DNA of 64,000 nt. Origin: Dillenia suffruticosa (taxonomy: Eukaryota; Streptophyta; Magnoliopsida; Dilleniales; Dilleniaceae). Location of the stretch: the NCBI GenBank assembly GCA_033439265.1, contig JAVTVX010000008.1:1922001-1986000 (forward strand), in the 5' to 3' direction. The notes under the pieces were generated by a model that was not told the origin of the DNA, did no database searches, and worked only from the letters and a program-made list of their open reading frames with translations. A program made the position numbers and the translations under genes. Positions 59,901 through 64,000 of this stretch are shown here, piece after piece (the stretch's first letter is position 1; each line of letters starts with the position of its first letter).

Positions 59901-61711
59901 CCGGGAATTTTATAGCGAATGTCTTCTCAAACTCTTGTACATGGTATCTAACGTAGCGCTCCATGGTTGTGGCTTGCATGAGCTTGTTAGCATCAACTTT
60001 GCCTAGTCTTTCTATGTATACGGGTCGTCCTTCCTTGTCCACACCATGATATCCTTGTGGATAGTATTCTAAAACATCCTCCATTTCCTTAAACTCGAAC
60101 TCCTATCAAAGAAAAAAAAAAATTGATTGTTCGTTAATAATAGTCTTAGAAATTTTCCTGGGGGCGAAGTTAAAAATTTAGAAGGCAAAATATCTTATTT
60201 ACCCTTAATTGACCTTTAAAAATCTTATATAACAGATCATATACTCTTTTCGGATAAATTCAATTTACTTTTATTTTGTTTTATTTTATTTAAAATAATT
60301 TTATTTAAGTATAATTTTTTTTTTCAAAAATACAAGATTTTGCAAATAACTATCATTTTTTTAAAAAAATTATGATTATTATGATAATGATAATTATTTA
60401 TATTAAAAATTCTCATTAATTTCAGTTGAATTTAATCTTAACTTTTCAAATTCTGTAAATAAAGTTATAACCCCGATCTTTTTTTTTTTTTTTTTTATTA
60501 CATATAGAAGAAGTTCTAATTCAAGACTTGTAAGGAAAAAGAAATAATACTAATTAAGTTATAATTTATTGACATAATCCGAAAAATAATACATACCTCC
60601 ATAATGGTATCGGCACCGAAATCCTTCCTCCAATGGATCATATTGGCCCACATTTCCTTTGTCTTCTCAAGATCAAATTTTCTAGCCTTCAAAAATCTGC
60701 ATGAAAAGCTCTAAACATCAGTACTAGTCAATGTTTTTTTGACATTTCATGATCTGAATTGTCAGAATACAGACGAGCTCAGGAAAAAAAATCCAAGGAT
60801 TTTGATGAAACAAGGGAGAGAAATTTACCTCAGCATCATATGAAAATCATCGTGCCTTGCAGGAAGCAATTCATCCAATATGAGCGCTTGGCGCAAGGCA
60901 TCAACCGCTTGTGATTCCTCAGCATCATGAACATCTTCAAAGGCTACAGACATGACTTTACTATTTCTTCTACCTTTCTTTTTCAAGGAGTGCCTAAACT
61001 TAGAAGAGGCACTAATGGCCTTCTTCTTTAGACCCCTAATCATCCTCCTTTCATCCTCTGAGCATTGATCCATGTCTGGTTTTTCAAGGCCTAAATCAGC
61101 AAAAATAAATAAAAAAATACTAAATTAAGTAGAAAACCAAAATGTTCAAGAAAGATCTCTTAGTTTCCCTCTTTTTGACATGAATTTTCACCCCCCCCCA
61201 AAAAAAAACCATTTAGGAAAATTAGGCTACATCATCATCATCATCATCTTCTATGCATAATTTATTTTTACATTTTTTTCTTCTCCTTTCTCCTATACTA
61301 GCGTCAAACAGCCGACCCAAATTTAGGATTAAGGCTTAGTTTGTTTTTGTAGAAAAATTAGGTTAAACCATGAAATGATGACTATGTATGAAAGGGCATA
61401 TTAATTGCGGAGGCAACACTAAAAATTAATATGAAAAATAATACAAAATATATTTGAAATCATATTTTAAGGAGCGAGATTATAATTTTTAAGAAAAAAA
61501 ATAATATTAGATATTATAATTTTAAAACTATATATAATAATTAAAAAAAAAATCTACGGGGAGGGTTGCCCAAGGTTGCAAGCTTAATAATACATTGAGA
61601 GGAAAAGGAGAGCATACTTTGAATGCCATGCAAATCGAGTGGTCCAGACATGCTATCAGCTAGCCTAACATGTCGATCAAGCGGCCCAGATACCTCGCTA
61701 CACATGATCAT
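56946..61711 (-). CDS. SFH: Second SEC14-nodulin transfer protein, diverged (SFH12/SFH3-like)
   Basis: Exons on the minus strand: 61711-61618, 61090-60829, 60696-60597, 60102-59836, 59766-59689, 59390-59239, 59145-59046, 58957-58868, 58085-57978, 57716-57617, 57536-57172 and 57074-56946. Phases fit, giving 614 residues. It has the basic [19 protein letters not shown] segment, the SEC14 domain ([57 protein letters not shown]), a hydrophobic segment (about 472-487), a coiled coil and a Lys-rich end. Against its neighbour it has lost one intron inside the SEC14 domain (exon 59390-59239). The post-SEC14 linker is replaced by [15 protein letters not shown]..., like the SFH12 clade as I recall it. 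The start is the first in-frame [12 protein letters not shown] at 61651 is an alternative. The 3' end is uncertain: after RIKF the sequence is GTAAGT, a possible donor. Confidence 0.9.
58560..58655 (+). repeat. SINE-like repeat fragment in an SFH intron
   Basis: GTTTGAGAATGAAAAAATAG, AGCCCCTAAATTGGGCC and TGCAATGCTTAAATCGGA match the middle of the copy at 27045-27228. It sits in the intron between exons 8 and 9 of the minus-strand SFH gene, antisense to it. Confidence 0.5.
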
Positions 61712-62031
61712 AATCTTGAGCTAGCTCTAACTTTTTTTTTTTTTTTTAAATAATCAAAATAGTATAAAATATACAATGATTAATTGATCATGTCAATCTT
61801 CCAAAACTTTGATGCCCTCTGCTGCTAATTACCTAAAAAGAAGATGAAAAATTGGATTAGAATCATTGTTGGAGATTTGAAAGGCATTTAGAGCAAATGC
61901 TAATGGTAGAACGTTGAGTCATGTACCTTCAAATGAAATCAAAGAGAAGAAACACAAAAGATAATAATAAAAAAGGACAATTTGCGATAGAAGCTTGTTT
62001 CATACAAATTGAAATTTGATAGCAAATTCAA

Positions 62032-62212
62032 GTGAGAGAGAGAGAGAGAGGAGAACGATGGGGGAGAGATTACCTCCAACAAGAATGTAGGGGGGGGGTT
62101 CATGGAGAGAGAAAGAGAGGGGTCATCATAGAGAGAAATGGTTTATATGACCCAGTTTTTCTCTTGGACAGCAGCAATGACAGCGATGTGAGAGAGAGAG
62201 AGAGAGAGAGAG
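62032..62212. repeat. GA-rich tracts upstream of the second SFH gene
   Basis: (GA)n runs at 62034-62050 and 62190-62212 with intervening purine-rich sequence; CT-rich on the gene's sense strand, as in the leaders of several other genes in this window. A TATAAAC-type element on the minus strand at about 62142-62147 could be the core promoter, which would place the downstream tract in the leader. Confidence 0.6.
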
Positions 62213-62269
62213 AATATAGAGTGTTTGCTATGTAAGGAGAGTTGGAAATTTTGTTCCATTGATAGGTTC

Positions 62270-63750
62270 TATAATTAGAGAGAGATGTTATTATTGGGAT
62301 AGTTTAAATCCAACCACCAAGAGGATAGTAATGGTATCCAAACAAAACTTTTTTTTTTCCCAAAAAAAAAATTAAAATTCTCCATGGATTTTTTCCTTTT
62401 CAAGACTCAAAGTAACAAAATATGTAATGTTATTATAAATTTAAAACTTATATATATATAATATTTTTTCTTAATATTTTGGATGTACCTATTCTGCCCT
62501 CTCTTTCACCCCTAACTCAGCTTAGTAAGGGTGAGTTTATGGAAATCAGATGGTAAAAAGCATTACCCTTTAAGGAAATTTCCATCCTTGCGTTTTTCTT
62601 TATAAAAATATATATATTTTTATGAAAATAAAACTAGTTGGGAGTATCTATTATTCTATTGCTTTTAGCATAAGGCCTTTTCCTTTCTACAACTGCATAA
62701 GGAAAAAAAAAAGAATTTATAAGCTCTCCAAGTCTAAACGTGAAGGCATGATTAGAAGGAAACAAGTCATGAACAAGTTGGCCAGAGTTCACCCAATATT
62801 CAAGTAACAAAATTGTATTAAAGAAAGCAAGATTAGACTCTAAGAGAGGCCATGCCTCTCTCAAGTCTCTCTTTAATAGACGAAGGATCTCACCGGGAGC
62901 AGAGTGGAGCGAATGAACCACTGATGTAAAATAATCATATTATTCCGACTAAATCTGATTCTAAATGTATTAAATTTTTAAGAGACGAATTTTTCTTAAC
63001 ACTTATTTTTTCTATACATAAGATTCGAATTCAAAATTTTTTTGAAGAGTATCAGTGTTCCGCCATCGGACTAATTAAGGGTTGGTTAAGTAACAAAATT
63101 GTGTTGTTAGTGATGCTCTGTTTTATGGATTAATTGAAAATGGAAACAAATTATGATTTTTAAAAGTCAAAAGAGAAACCCCATCTCAAAGCTTGCCTCA
63201 CTTGTTTCATGAAGGAAATCAAAAGGGCATCTTTGTAGTTGTGGAGCTCCACTTACTTTCCTACTGATTATTGGACTCTAGCATGGTGAAGCTTTAGCAT
63301 GATTCAGATAGAAGTGGGATTGGCTACATTGTTTAAGTTTGTGAGTAATGTATATTTTTTTTTTCTAGTCAAATAGAAGATTAATTAAAGAAAAAAATTA
63401 TACAAAAAGGAATAGTATGTGATCATGTAGCATCACAGCCCGTTTTGCAAGCTCGTTCCACACAAAATGCAGTACAAGGATATACAAGGACCGAAAACAG
63501 AGCCTCCCATTTCATGGAGGCTTAAATAGCACAAAGGTTTGAGATTCTCTCTCTGTTTTGTGATGTATTTAATTTAATACACTTGGTGGGTCAAGTCCAG
63601 TTGGACAGTTGATCACATTGGACAAAGGCAACAACGTTTGCAAAGTTGTTAGGGTCATTGAGAGGATTCAATGTCTGAAAAATTCATGTTTGAGGATAGA
63701 TTCAATATTACGATGAGAGGGAATTATTGCAAAGGCCAAGATGGTTTATA
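62270..63750. other. Spacer right of the SFH pair
   Basis: No gene recognised. A degenerate SINE-like copy on the minus strand occupies about 62940-63090 (CGAATCTTATG-type B-box read in reverse). Confidence 0.4.
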
Positions 63751-63754
63751 AGAT

Positions 63755-63905
63755 ATCAACGAATAATCAATTTAGTGGATAAGAGTTCGTTAAATAAAAT
63801 TTTAAATTCAAAATTTGAAAAAAAAAAATTATGTTATGAGAGATATCTTTTAAAATAAATCTGATAAATGTTCGAATCAGATTAGTCGTAATATAAATCC
63901 AGATA
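63755..63905 (+). repeat. SINE-like dispersed repeat copy
   Basis: AATCAATTTAGTGGATAAGA, then TTAAATTCAAAATTTGA, GAGAGATATCTTTTAAAATA and GATTAGTCGTAATATAAATC..GATATTGAT follow the order of blocks in the copies at 27045 and 34650. Confidence 0.5.
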
Positions 63906-63950
63906 TTGATTGATACAGTAAAAGAGAAAGAGAGAGAGAGAGTTTGAAGG

Positions 63951-64000
63951 ATGGGGTTGGCGGATTGGGTTCAAGTGAAGGATTTGGCTGAAGTTGGTGT
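63951..64000 (+). CDS. Possible start of a gene at the right edge
   Basis: After a (GA)n tract typical of leaders here, an ATG at 63951 opens a frame reading MGLADWVQVKDLAEVG to the window end. Only 16 codons are visible and I do not recognise the protein. It could equally be noncoding. Confidence 0.2.
   Translation, partial: MGLADWVQVKDLAEVG

Noticed and set aside
62634-62921. 95-codon minus-strand frame
   Set aside because: No recognisable domain, no upstream promoter-like or splice context; could be chance in spacer sequence.

Overview
The window is nuclear DNA of a flowering plant, almost certainly a eudicot. Genes are split by many short GT-AG introns. Spacers are very AT-rich and carry many (GA)n, (CT)n, (AT)n and poly-A/T tracts. 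Every gene I recognise belongs to a plant or plant-specific family. I cannot name the species from the sequence alone. All exon coordinates were worked out by hand from reading frame, splice sites and family similarity, so individual junctions may need correction.

Layout from left to right. The left edge holds the 5' part of a minus-strand gene (protein start MGSACCVAARD) with a GA-rich leader and a probable 1-kb leader intron. At 5657-6651 (minus) lies a small two-exon gene for a CASPARIAN STRIP INTEGRITY FACTOR (CIF) type sulfated signalling peptide, split by an intron full of microsatellites. At 9982-15830 (minus) is a complete nine-exon DnaJ/DnaJ-X co-chaperone gene. From about 17.8 to 23.6 kb (plus) is a decayed PPR region: a degenerate MRL1-like gene with an internal tandem duplication, directly followed by the broken E/DYW tail of an unrelated PPR gene. 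At 30831-31304 (minus) is an intronless group S1 bZIP gene whose leader carries the conserved sucrose-control uORF. At 38623-45805 (plus) is the BDP1 (TFIIIB B'') gene with a SANT domain and a duplicated exon pair. At 51423-56039 (plus) and 56946-61711 (minus) two SEC14-nodulin (SFH) lipid-transfer genes face each other tail to tail.

The genes do not form one pathway. They cover root barrier signalling (CIF), protein folding (DnaJ), sugar-regulated transcription (bZIP), RNA polymerase III transcription (BDP1) and phosphoinositide-linked membrane traffic (the two SFH genes). The spacers hold old transposon debris: a LINE-like RNase H fragment, LTR-type fragments, and many degenerate copies of a short dispersed repeat that looks like a tRNA-derived SINE family.

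I found no defence island, CRISPR array, tRNA or rRNA gene. The most informative observations are the cryptic CIF gene, the bZIP sucrose-control uORF, the BDP1 exon-pair duplication, the chimeric PPR pseudogene and the diverged tail-to-tail SFH pair.
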